Of a stretch of DNA of 10,860 nucleotides, positions 1-6,402 are shown in pieces. The first letter of the stretch is position 1; each line of letters starts with the position of its first letter. Origin of the DNA: JADJPL01 sp040382095 (GTDB lineage Bacteria > Bacteroidota > Bacteroidia > Chitinophagales > Saprospiraceae); the NCBI GenBank assembly GCA_040382095.1, contig JBEIGB010000115.1:1-10860 (forward strand). The letters run 5' to 3'. The translations under genes and the position numbers were made by a program. The notes beneath the pieces were generated by a model. It was not told the DNA's origin. It worked only from the letters and a program-made list of their open reading frames with translations, and ran no database searches.

Positions 1-70
1 CCCGTCCCCCGTCCCCCGTCCCCCGTCCCCCGTCCCCCGTCCACCGTCCACCGTCTCCCGTCTCCCGTCC
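1..70. repeat. Heptanucleotide tandem repeat (CCCGTCC)n
   Basis: Ten consecutive 7-base units are visible. The first six are exact CCCGTCC, followed by ACCGTCC, ACCGTCT, CCCGTCT and CCCGTCC. The array runs off the left edge of the window, so its full length is unknown. It ends 10 bases from the stop codon of the esterase gene. The variants cluster at the gene-proximal end while the outer units are identical, as expected for a slippage-prone array growing at one side. It is intergenic, and a 7-base period shifts frame, so it is unlikely to be coding. No function can be assigned. Confidence 0.95.
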
Positions 71-80
71 CATTAGCCAG

Positions 81-1010
81 TTACTTTTGCATCAGGAATT
101 CAAGTGGAATATGTAGTCTTTTGTTCCAGGATTTCTCGTTATGGTCTTCTCCCGGAAAATACTTTGTAACCCAGCTACTGCTTGTATATCCTTTGGTTTG
201 CATCACGCGATCTACCTTTTTTTGGATTTCCGGGTACAATGCGTCCAGGTTCCGGTCGCCACAGTCGAAGTATAGTTTATGGGTCCCCGGATCTGGAAGA
301 TATTCGCTCAGGTATTGAATAAATGCGTTTGGAATAGGGTTATTTTCTAAAGTAAATGTCCCGACCCAGTGCGTGGAAAGGCAGGCTGCCCCTCCGAATA
401 TCTTCGGATATGTACAAATCGCGTACATGGAAATAAGCCCGCCCATACTGCTGCCCGCAATAAACGTATTTTGCGGGTCGGTATAAACAGTATAATTGCG
501 ATCTATATAGGGCTTCAGTTCCTTTACGATAAAGCGCAGGTAGGCATTAGATTTTGGGTTGAAAGTTTCCGTTGTTCTCCCCGCGTTTTGCAAGTTCCTG
601 TTAACCGAGTCTTTTTCGACCTGGGTCAATTGCTCGAATGGCTTTTGGGGGAAATATTCCTGATGCCTGGTCTGACCACTATTCCAGATGCCAACGACGA
701 TGAATTCTTTGAGGTTACTTTTGGTCGTTAAATCTGTGGCTACTTCATCAATATCCCAGGATTGCTTATTCCAGGATTGGGTGGAGTCATAGAGCATTTG
801 CCCGTCGTGCATATACAATACGGCATATTTTTTTGAGCGGGAATAGCCTTCGGGCAACCAAATATCAATGTTTCTGGCACTTACATACCTGGATTGAAAA
901 TGCTCAAGGCGTTCAATTTTACCGCTTACCACGCCGGGGAGCATATTTTGAGCTTTTACCTGCATGGATAAGGTCATTAAAATAGCAATTGCTAAGATTT
1001 TCTGCTCCAT
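81..1010 (-). CDS. Secreted alpha/beta-hydrolase esterase (esterase D / enterochelin esterase-like fold)
   Basis: This is a predicted serine hydrolase of the Esterase family (COG2819-like, PF00756 fold), exported to the periplasm or beyond; its substrate is unknown. The 309-residue product starts with a signal peptide (about residues 1-20, ending VKA|Q). The nucleophile elbow GSSMGG places the catalytic serine at about residue 188. Candidate acid residues lie in CGDRNLD (about 252-256), and the C-terminal GEDHNEKSW supplies the likely catalytic histidine at about 290. The length is normal for the family. The ATG at 1010 was chosen over an in-frame upstream start at 1052 because it gives a clean signal peptide and is preceded by AAAGGA at good spacing. 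The gene follows the receptor gene on the same strand, but a terminator hairpin separates them, so it is probably its own transcript. A link to siderophore hydrolysis is possible but not supported by the context. Confidence 0.85.
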   Translation of the reverse strand: MEQKILAIAILMTLSMQVKAQNMLPGVVSGKIERLEHFQSRYVSARNIDIWLPEGYSRSKKYAVLYMHDGQMLYDSTQSWNKQSWDIDEVATDLTTKSNLKEFIVVGIWNSGQTRHQEYFPQKPFEQLTQVEKDSVNRNLQNAGRTTETFNPKSNAYLRFIVKELKPYIDRNYTVYTDPQNTFIAGSSMGGLISMYAICTYPKIFGGAACLSTHWVGTFTLENNPIPNAFIQYLSEYLPDPGTHKLYFDCGDRNLDALYPEIQKKVDRVMQTKGYTSSSWVTKYFPGEDHNEKSWNKRLHIPLEFLMQK

Positions 1011-1055
1011 ATCATATCCTTTTGTAAAGTTCAGAGGGCGTAAAAAGCCCAAATT

Positions 1056-1063
1056 CCAAGATA
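1056..1063 (-). promoter_or_regulatory. Possible -7 promoter box of the esterase gene
   Basis: On the minus strand TATCTTGG lies about 45 bases before the esterase start codon and just after the terminator hairpin of the receptor gene. It differs from the Bacteroidota -7 consensus TAnnTTTG at one base. No clear -33 TTTG is seen at the usual spacing. A small hairpin, GGGC/GCCC at 1036-1050, follows in the leader. Confidence 0.3.
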
Positions 1064-1074
1064 TTTATTGAAAC

Positions 1075-1117
1075 CCCTATTTTATTGATTTTGCTTCGAA
1101 AAATCAACAAAACAGGG
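1075..1117 (-). terminator. Hairpin terminator after the TonB-dependent receptor gene
   Basis: An 18-position stem (1075-1092 with 1100-1117) encloses a loop of about 7 bases, starting 9 bases past the receptor stop codon. Read as plus-strand RNA, the stem has two A·C mismatches. Read as minus-strand RNA, the same positions become G·U wobble pairs and the stem is fully paired. This strand preference points to an RNA hairpin of the minus-strand transcript. The following bases (GGTTTCAATAAATATCTT) are only moderately U-rich, so efficiency is uncertain. Confidence 0.6.
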
Positions 1118-1125
1118 CTCTGAAA

Positions 1126-3585
1126 TTAAAAACGCACCCTTACCCCCATCAGGAAATTGCGCCCCGCCTGGGGGAAGAACCCCTGATCTGTTATCGTCTG
1201 GTCATCATAGCGATAGCGGTATGACCAGGCATTGGAGGAATACCGGGCGTTGAAGAGGTTTTGCAGGAGAAACGTCAGTTCCAGTGTTTTCAGGGATTTG
1301 CTACTGGTGGTAAACCGCAGTCGCAGATTGGTAAAGGAATATGGTTCCAGGGCATTTTGAGGATCTCCGCGGTTGTCTATAAACTGACGACCAATCCAGC
1401 GGCTCATCCAGGCGATTTCAAAGTCCTTGCCAAAGGGTATTTTTTGGCTTCTGCTAAAGGGCGTGAAGGCGCATTCAAAGCCTGCGACCAGGTTAGGGGA
1501 GAAGGACAGGTCCGTGTTGCGATAGGTAACTGCGGATTGTCCTTTCCAGATGGTTTCGCCAGACTGGGGGTCGCTGACATAATTATCGAGAAAATCTTCG
1601 AAAGTTATAATCTTGTTGCGGCTTAGGGTGATGTTGCCCTGGACGTTCAGCACGGGTGCAGGCTTCCATGCCCCGGAGAGTTCTGCGCCCAGGCGGTAGC
1701 TTTCCGGTACGTTCACGCGGGTGTAGGCACCGACATCGTTGATTTGACCATTCAAGGCAAGCTGGTCGCGATAAGCCATATAATACCCATTGATTTCCCA
1801 TCCGGTAGTATTCCCGGCATAGCGATATCCGATTTCTGTATCGTATAGCCGTTCTGGTCGGGGGCGGCTTTCGGGGGTGGACTGGACATAATCGTCTCGA
1901 TTGGGCTCGCGGTTGGCAATGGCAAAAGACGCGTATGCAGTGGTTCGGGCGTCAGGGGCGAAAGTGAATCCCATTTTAGGGTTGAAAAAGCGGTGCTGCG
2001 CCTCCTGGCCTACATTGCGTCCTTCATTATCATAACCGAGGAAGCGGTAATCCACCCCGCGTACCTGCAGATCTGCGTAGGCGTGAAAGTCGTCGGAAAT
2101 GGGCAACTGTGCTTTCCCATAGACGTTGATATCCTGCTTTAAGCCGTCGTTTTCATAATAGCGATGCCCGGGAAAGCTGTTGGAGGCGTATTGTGCCCAG
2201 ACCAATTCACCGAAGTGGAGGCCTTCGTATCGGTGTATTGCCCCTCCGGCGTTGAAACTCACGCCTCGCCAGGCATATTGCAGGCTGAATACTCCCCCAA
2301 AAAAATGGTTGTCGAGCCAGAGCCGGCGCACGAGGTCGGTATTCAGCGGACGTCCGTTTTGAAGGACACCCTGAAGGCCGTAATCCTCCGGGGATTGATC
2401 GGCTTTATACTGCTCATAGAAGCCTGATCCACGGGTGTAGTGCAACGCTGCATTGAGGTTGAGCGATGGGGATAGTTGCTTGTTGAAGAGCAGTTGATAA
2501 TGCGTCTGGCGGTAGTCGTCCACTTCGTTTTCGTAGGGATTACCGGGCTTTTCCGTACCTGCCGGGTTAAAGGTACGGGTTGTCCAATCGTCCAAAAGAC
2601 CGGGCGGGACACCATACCAGGCCTGATAGGTGCGTTCGTGGCCGGAAAAGGTGATCAGCCGGAGCATGGAGCGCTCGCCGATGTACGCACCGGAGAGATA
2701 ATAGGATTCGAGGTCTGAGGAAGCCCGGTCAATGTACCCGTCTGAAGTGATTTTTGAAAGCCTTCCGTCGAGGGTGAAACGTTTACCCAGGAGACCCGAC
2801 CCGAATTCGATATTGCGCTTCCAGGTATTGAAAGAACCTGCCGATACATTGATTTCACCATACGGATCGTGCTGTACATTAGCGGTATTGAGGTTGATAG
2901 TGGCTCCAAAGGCACCGGCGCCGTTGGTAGAAGAACCCACTCCCCGCTGGATCTGGACATCTGCCGTGCTGCTGGCGAAATCTGGCATATTGACCCAATA
3001 GACTTGTTGTGATTCTGCATCATTGAGGGGAATGCCGTTGATGGTGATATTAATGCGTGTGGGATCGGTACCCCGGATGCGGATTCCGGTATAGCCGACA
3101 CCATTGCCGGCGTCCGAAGTCACTACGACAGAGGGGGTCCATTGCAGCAGAAAGGGTACGTCCTGACCCAGATTGAGGGGCGTGAGCTGTTGCTTGGAAA
3201 GATTCAGGAAAGTCATAGGGGTGAGCCGCTCCGAGCGGGTTGCCTTTACGACCAGCTCGTCCACCTGGTAGGAATATTCCTCAAGGACGATATTTTCGTG
3301 TTTTCCCGTTTCTCCCGGAACGATACCTATAATTCGGGTAGCCGTAGCATACCCCAGAAAAGAAATCTGGAGGGTATAGGAACCCGGGGCCAGGTCTGTC
3401 AGTTGGTAAACGCCTTTTTCGTCTGCGGCAGTTCCTTTACGGATTTCTGCCAGCCATATATTTGCCCCTGCCAGAGGCTGACCCTGTGCATTTTGGACAG
3501 TTCCGGAAAGCGTAGCCTGTCCGGAAGCGCCAGTCAGTACCGATGCCAGGAGGCAGATGGTACACCCGGTAATCAACTTTTGCAT
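1126..3585 (-). CDS. TonB-dependent outer-membrane receptor, probable thiamine (or thiamine precursor) transporter
   Basis: This outer-membrane active transporter is powered by TonB/ExbBD. The 819-residue product has, in order: a signal peptide (about 1-23); a carboxypeptidase-regulatory-like beta domain (about 25-100, with GTVQNAQGQPLAGANIWLAE); a TonB-box-like DELVVKA (about 109-115); a plug (about 121-235, with RIRGTDPTRINITINGIPLND and GVGSSTNGAGAFG); and a 22-strand-type barrel ending in a terminal Phe (VRVRF). The ATG at 3585 was chosen because it opens directly into the signal peptide. The frame stays open further upstream, but that part is the riboswitch and leader. A TPP aptamer 97 bases upstream implies repression when thiamine pyrophosphate is plentiful. 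TPP-controlled TonB receptors for thiamine are established in Bacteroides. The substrate assignment here rests on the riboswitch, not on the protein sequence; HMP, thiazole or thiamine phosphates are alternatives. Confidence 0.9.
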   Translation of the reverse strand: MQKLITGCTICLLASVLTGASGQATLSGTVQNAQGQPLAGANIWLAEIRKGTAADEKGVYQLTDLAPGSYTLQISFLGYATATRIIGIVPGETGKHENIVLEEYSYQVDELVVKATRSERLTPMTFLNLSKQQLTPLNLGQDVPFLLQWTPSVVVTSDAGNGVGYTGIRIRGTDPTRINITINGIPLNDAESQQVYWVNMPDFASSTADVQIQRGVGSSTNGAGAFGATINLNTANVQHDPYGEINVSAGSFNTWKRNIEFGSGLLGKRFTLDGRLSKITSDGYIDRASSDLESYYLSGAYIGERSMLRLITFSGHERTYQAWYGVPPGLLDDWTTRTFNPAGTEKPGNPYENEVDDYRQTHYQLLFNKQLSPSLNLNAALHYTRGSGFYEQYKADQSPEDYGLQGVLQNGRPLNTDLVRRLWLDNHFFGGVFSLQYAWRGVSFNAGGAIHRYEGLHFGELVWAQYASNSFPGHRYYENDGLKQDINVYGKAQLPISDDFHAYADLQVRGVDYRFLGYDNEGRNVGQEAQHRFFNPKMGFTFAPDARTTAYASFAIANREPNRDDYVQSTPESRPRPERLYDTEIGYRYAGNTTGWEINGYYMAYRDQLALNGQINDVGAYTRVNVPESYRLGAELSGAWKPAPVLNVQGNITLSRNKIITFEDFLDNYVSDPQSGETIWKGQSAVTYRNTDLSFSPNLVAGFECAFTPFSRSQKIPFGKDFEIAWMSRWIGRQFIDNRGDPQNALEPYSFTNLRLRFTTSSKSLKTLELTFLLQNLFNARYSSNAWSYRYRYDDQTITDQGFFPQAGRNFLMGVRVRF

Positions 3586-3611
3586 GTATGTGTATGTGCG
3601 GTAAACCAATC

Positions 3612-3680
3612 CGCTGCCTCTGAGGCGTCGCAGCGCTTTCAACAAATAACCCGGCTTGAGAGGACAATGGCTGTTGAAAG
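3612..3680 (-). promoter_or_regulatory. Putative expression platform of the TPP riboswitch
   Basis: Just 3' of the aptamer on the minus strand, CTTTCAACA (3680-3672) can pair perfectly with TGTTGAAAG (3644-3636). It is followed at once by a second GC-rich hairpin, CGCTGC (3635-3630) with GCAGCG (3617-3612). The first stem starts two bases after the P1 3' strand. There is no U-run after either stem and no strong Shine-Dalgarno sequence before the ATG at 3585. Whether control is by termination or by blocking translation cannot be read from the sequence. Confidence 0.45.
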
Positions 3681-3682
3681 TC

Positions 3683-3757
3683 CTCATTTCCCTTTCCGGC
3701 ATTACCCGGACAGGTTCTATGGGTGTGATCTCAGCCTTTTCAGGCACCCCAAATGAG
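3683..3757 (-). promoter_or_regulatory. TPP (THI-element) riboswitch aptamer
   Basis: Read on the minus strand, this matches the THI-box pattern. P1 is CTCATTT (3757-3751) with AAATGAG (3689-3683). GGGGTGCC then leads to the conserved CTGAGAT (3734-3728) that contacts the pyrimidine ring. CACACCC closes P2 against GGGGTG. ACCTG (3715-3711) begins the pyrophosphate-sensing arm. P5 is TCCGG/CCGGA around GTAATG-type loop bases (3710-3695), followed by AAAGGGAA. All hallmark bases of the class are present, and the 75-base length is typical. It sits in the leader of the TonB receptor gene, 97 bases before its start. Confidence 0.96.
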
Positions 3758-3762
3758 ATGTG

Positions 3763-3770
3763 CGAAGATA
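3763..3770 (-). promoter_or_regulatory. Possible -7 promoter box for the riboswitch-receptor transcript
   Basis: TATCTTCG on the minus strand matches the Bacteroidota -7 consensus TAnnTTTG except for one base. It would start transcription at about 3757, the first base of the aptamer P1 stem. No good -33 TTTG is visible. The same octamer stands before the dehydrogenase gene at 8420. Confidence 0.4.
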
Positions 3771-3793
3771 ATAATTTTCTGTTGATGCAGACC

Positions 3794-4678
3794 TTACTCT
3801 GTTTTTTTCACCTGAAAAACCCGGGATAGGTTAAACCCAAAGCGGATATCGCCATTGCCCCAGTTGCCATTATTGTCGGTGAGGTAGGCCCGCTCATTCA
3901 TACCAGTGGCATTGGAAAAATGGAGTTGGAAGACGTGGCCGCCGGTCTCGATATCCAGGCCGATGGAAAGTGGGTTGAGTGAGGGGTCGTTGGGCTCCCG
4001 GTTGAAGGCATACGCGTAATCCCAGGTAAAGGCCATTCTTTTGTTCAATTTAAGGCGGCCACCTATGCTGAGTGCATACAAATCATTCGGGGTAAGGGCA
4101 TCTTCGACGACGTTGCGGTGTACAAAGATGGGGGCGAGCTGCAAGGAAAACGCCTCGCTGAATTTGCGCCCGATAAGGAGTTCGTGGTAAAACCCTAACC
4201 GCTGGGCAGCAGTCGGGGAGGTAATCCCCGTGAATGGCTCTTCCAACCCGTTGCGCGTAATCCCGCTGACCCATACCAGCGAGACCGGAAATGCTTTTTC
4301 GCCAGTTGCCTGTGCCTTGATCTGGTATTTGGCGAAAGCATCGAGTTCTTTTTTGGAAGTACTCCGTCCAAATCCCAGGCTGAGATTGTCGCTTATACCA
4401 TAATCGAATCCAATGCGCATGCTGGCCTGGTCGAGGCCAAATAACTGATAGGCGCCCAGGCTCAAAGGCCCGAAGCGGTGCAGGATGCGAAAATCGAGCA
4501 CCCCTTCACGCAGCATTTCTATACTGTGCCCGTTGATTACCCGGGTACCTTTAAATGCGTTGCGCACGGTTTGTGTCCCTTCTGTTTCGCCCAATAAGTC
4601 GAGCAGGCTGCCGCCTTGTGCATTTGCAGAACTAAACCCCGAAAGAAAAATTATTAACGTAAACCAGCTTGTTCTCAT
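3794..4678 (-). CDS. DUF5777-like outer-membrane beta-barrel protein
   Basis: The 294-residue product begins with a signal peptide (about 1-20, ending SANA|Q). An N-terminal segment with LLDLLGE follows, then FKGTRVINGHSIEML and alternating short amphipathic strands (LDFRILHRFG, MRIGFDYGISDNLSLGFGRS, LSIGGRLKLNKRMAFTWDY) through to a C-terminal strand FGFNLSRVFQV. I recognise the pattern as that of the DUF5777 family of Bacteroidota, whose biochemical role is not known; placement in the outer membrane is inferred from the strand pattern. It lies downstream of the cytochrome lipoprotein and YceI genes on the same strand, after a spacer of 190 bases filled by a palindromic repeat. Its stop is only about 37 bases before the TPP aptamer, and no terminator is visible between, so some read-through into the riboswitch is possible. 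Confidence 0.75.
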   Translation of the reverse strand: MRTSWFTLIIFLSGFSSANAQGGSLLDLLGETEGTQTVRNAFKGTRVINGHSIEMLREGVLDFRILHRFGPLSLGAYQLFGLDQASMRIGFDYGISDNLSLGFGRSTSKKELDAFAKYQIKAQATGEKAFPVSLVWVSGITRNGLEEPFTGITSPTAAQRLGFYHELLIGRKFSEAFSLQLAPIFVHRNVVEDALTPNDLYALSIGGRLKLNKRMAFTWDYAYAFNREPNDPSLNPLSIGLDIETGGHVFQLHFSNATGMNERAYLTDNNGNWGNGDIRFGFNLSRVFQVKKTE

Positions 4679-4698
4679 ATCGTTGAATTTTATTTATG

Positions 4699-4713
4699 AG
4701 GTTGTGTGAAAAG
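4699..4713 (+). repeat. Degenerate copy of the palindromic repeat terminus
   Basis: AGGTTGTGTGAAAAG resembles the arm GGGTTGTGTAAAAAG that begins 23 bases downstream within the 89-bp element. It lies in the leader of the DUF5777-like gene and is followed by a weak GAAAA/TTTTTC hairpin. It is probably a decayed fragment of the same repeat family. Confidence 0.4.
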
Positions 4714-4734
4714 ACGAGTTTTTCGCATAAGTAT

Positions 4735-4823
4735 GGGGTTGTGTAAAAAGGCCGGAGGCCTTCCTTCGTCCTTCGGCGGCGTAAGCCGCCAAAGGACGTG
4801 CCGGAGGCTTTTTACACAACCCC
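4735..4823. repeat. 89-bp palindromic repeat element, copy A
   Basis: The 16-base outer arms are perfect inverted repeats: GGGGTTGTGTAAAAAG at 4735-4750 and CTTTTTACACAACCCC at 4808-4823. Inside, a second stem, GTCCTTCGGCGGC (4768-4780) with GCCGCCAAAGGAC (4785-4797), has one mismatch and a GTAA loop. GCCGGAGGC occurs directly repeated in both halves. No target-site duplication is obvious, and there is no coding content. A related half-element lies at 10729-10774, so this is a dispersed repeat (REP- or MITE-like) rather than a one-off terminator. It stands between the YceI and DUF5777 genes and could attenuate their co-transcription. Confidence 0.85.
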
Positions 4824-4868
4824 TAAAATTCTTTGAGGAGGTTGTCCCACAAGTCCTTATAAAAAAAA

Positions 4869-5450
4869 CTATCCTTTCTTTTCTGGTAAAGGCTCCAGTT
4901 TTGCCTGGATAGCCACCTTTGCTGTTTTAGCAATTTTAAACCCGACGACCGAAGGGATTTTGATATCGTAATCTGCCAGTGCGATTTCGATATCCGCAGA
5001 GGCACTAATCTGTTTGTTTTTTATCGCAATGCTGCCACTGGCGGAAACATCCCGCGTCACGCCGTGTATGGTCATTTTACCCTGTACCTTCACCGGATAA
5101 ACTCCGTCCTCGGCCCATTTGACCTGTGCGGGGTTTGCGATGCTCCCTTTAAAGATGGCTTTGGGGAATTTATCGCTTTCGAGATAATTTTCGTTGAAAT
5201 GTTCTTCCATCAGGGCATTTTCAAATTTGAAGCCCCGGATATTCAGCGACCATTCCATTTGACCATTTGCAGCGTCCAGTACGCAGGTGGCAGCAGTGGT
5301 TTTGGCATGAATTTTTTCAATATCGTCCAGGGGCCCATCCGCATCGAATACGATGGTACCGGACTTGGTGTAGTAACGGCCCTGTGCGTTGACGGCCAGC
5401 GGGAGCAGGAAAAGCGCAAGATGACAGATAAAAAGGGATACACGCATCAT
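4869..5450 (-). CDS. YceI-family periplasmic lipid-binding-like protein
   Basis: YceI proteins form a lipocalin-like barrel that in characterised members holds polyisoprenoids such as quinones; the ligand here is unknown. The 193-residue product has a signal peptide (about 1-22, ending VNA|Q). The YceI domain fills the rest, with typical strands FDADGPLDDIEKIHAKT, FENALMEEHFNENYLESDKFP (about 75-95), the KMTIHGVTRDVSASG strand pair and a terminal AKVAIQAKLEPL. The ATG at 5450 shares its A with the last base of the upstream TAA (TAATG), indicating translational coupling with the cytochrome lipoprotein; a second Met follows immediately at 5447. A run of eight T on the coding strand lies just past the TAG stop. 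Linkage to a heme protein suggests a role near electron transfer or quinones, which is inference. Confidence 0.9.
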   Translation of the reverse strand: MMRVSLFICHLALFLLPLAVNAQGRYYTKSGTIVFDADGPLDDIEKIHAKTTAATCVLDAANGQMEWSLNIRGFKFENALMEEHFNENYLESDKFPKAIFKGSIANPAQVKWAEDGVYPVKVQGKMTIHGVTRDVSASGSIAIKNKQISASADIEIALADYDIKIPSVVGFKIAKTAKVAIQAKLEPLPEKKG

Positions 5451-6148
5451 TAATCATTTTTGGCGCCGAGGTCGAGCCATTTTTGGATCTGGTCGAGCTG
5501 GCAGGTGGAAAGTTTGGTGGCGTTCCGGGGCATTGGGGAATAGCCGGATAGATGGCGCATAGACCCCATGAACGATGGCTTACTGGATAACGCCTTCAGG
5601 GCGGTATAGTTTCCTGTGCGGATATTTCCCTGAGGCGTGGTCCCGGTATGGCAACCATTACAATACTTCGCCATGAGCGGTGCGACCGTGCCGGCGTAGG
5701 TCACGTTGGCCACGTCACAAGTTGCAGCGGTATTGCCGCAATTGACCGTATTTTTCGCACCCTCCTGGATCCACTGCGCAATCAGGGAGATATCCGCCTG
5801 GCGCAACGGCTCATAAGGAAATGGGGGCATACGGTCATCGCCGGTTTCTATGAGGGATTCATAGATTTCGCTTTTTCGGTAATTGCCGGGTACGATACCT
5901 TTCATTATACCGTTATAATTGCTCAGGTCGTAGCCATCGCGTCGGTCTTTGGAATTATGGCATCCGCTCTGTGTGCAATTGCTCTGAAAAATCGGCAGGA
6001 TGTCGGTTTCGAAACAAATCCCGGAAGAGGCCGGTTCGCCTGTATCCGTTGGGGTGATCTGCTCGTAGGTACAACCGGAAAGGCAAGTCAATGCGAAAAG
6101 GAGTAGGGCTCCCAACCATACAGGTTTTGTAAAACCACAATTCATCAT
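5450..6148 (-). CDS. Lipid-anchored c-type cytochrome protein with two heme modules
   Basis: The 232-residue product is a predicted lipoprotein. It has a hydrophobic leader and lipobox LSGC, with Cys26 as the lipid-anchored residue. Two similar modules follow. Module 1 has an expanded heme motif, CTQSGCH (CX4CH, 58-64), a candidate axial Met in MPPF (about 107) and the closing QWIQEGAKN (about 125-133). Module 2 has a canonical CNGCH (163-167), a candidate Met in PMPR (about 206) and the closing KWLDLGAKN at the C-terminus. The repeated architecture points to an internal duplication. The start at 6148 (or the adjacent ATG at 6145) was chosen over 6247 because it begins the lipoprotein leader. 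The upstream bases are A-rich rather than Shine-Dalgarno-like. It is the first gene of an operon with the YceI gene. Heme attachment to the CX4CH motif is inferred. Confidence 0.85.
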   Translation of the reverse strand: MMNCGFTKPVWLGALLLFALTCLSGCTYEQITPTDTGEPASSGICFETDILPIFQSNCTQSGCHNSKDRRDGYDLSNYNGIMKGIVPGNYRKSEIYESLIETGDDRMPPFPYEPLRQADISLIAQWIQEGAKNTVNCGNTAATCDVANVTYAGTVAPLMAKYCNGCHTGTTPQGNIRTGNYTALKALSSKPSFMGSMRHLSGYSPMPRNATKLSTCQLDQIQKWLDLGAKND

Positions 6149-6402
6149 GTTGCTGCTTTTTTGTTTTTTGTTTGTTCTTAGCGTGGTAATTCTCCAGGCC
6201 ACAAAGGAAAATACGTCGTTTTTTTTGAATTTGTTGCCTTCCCTCAAAAAACAAAGGCTGCTTTTGTTTTTTTGTACTCATATAAGGTGTATTGGCCAGC
6301 AGGAGATTGTACTTTTTTAGCGTTGGATAAATGGTATTTTTGTGCTGCCAACACTGACCTTCGACGACCTCAGGGCGGCAGCATGGTATAAAATGGATTC
6401 CA
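6149..6402. promoter_or_regulatory. Divergent intergenic region between cytochrome lipoprotein and glucosaminidase genes
   Basis: This 254-base gene-free region must contain the promoters of both flanking genes. It is rich in A/T runs, including an eight-base T run around 6220-6227 and repeated TTTG/CAAA. The A-rich stretch just before the minus-strand start is typical of Bacteroidota leaders. I see no convincing minus-strand -33/-7 pair and no small gene. Confidence 0.5.
6335..6342 (+). promoter_or_regulatory. Possible -7 promoter box for the glucosaminidase gene
   Basis: TATTTTTG matches the Bacteroidota -7 consensus TAnnTTTG exactly and lies about 60 bases before the ATG at 6403. A T-rich block at 6313-6318 occupies the approximate -33 position but is not a clean TTTG. 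Confidence 0.4.

Noticed and set aside
1..70. CRISPR array.
   Set aside because: The repeats are 7 bases long with no spacers, and no cas genes are present.
81..1010. Siderophore esterase working with the neighbouring TonB receptor.
   Set aside because: The receptor is under a TPP riboswitch and the two genes are separated by a terminator, so a shared iron-uptake role is not supported.
3586..3747. N-terminal extension of the TonB receptor, with open frame up to a GTG at 3747 and an ATG at 3687.
   Set aside because: The extra codons fall in the TPP aptamer and leader hairpins, and they would bury the signal peptide that begins at 3585.
3142..3756. Plus-strand open frame of 204 codons.
   Set aside because: It is antisense to the receptor N-terminus and the riboswitch, and its composition is that of a shadow frame.
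4735..4823. Ordinary rho-independent terminator of the YceI gene.
   Set aside because: A related half copy occurs at 10729-10774 in a gene leader, and there is no U-run after the outer stem. A dispersed repeat explains it better, though it might still slow transcription.
5648..6106. Plus-strand open frame of 152 codons.
   Set aside because: It is antisense to the cytochrome lipoprotein gene, whose heme motifs and lipobox fix the real frame.
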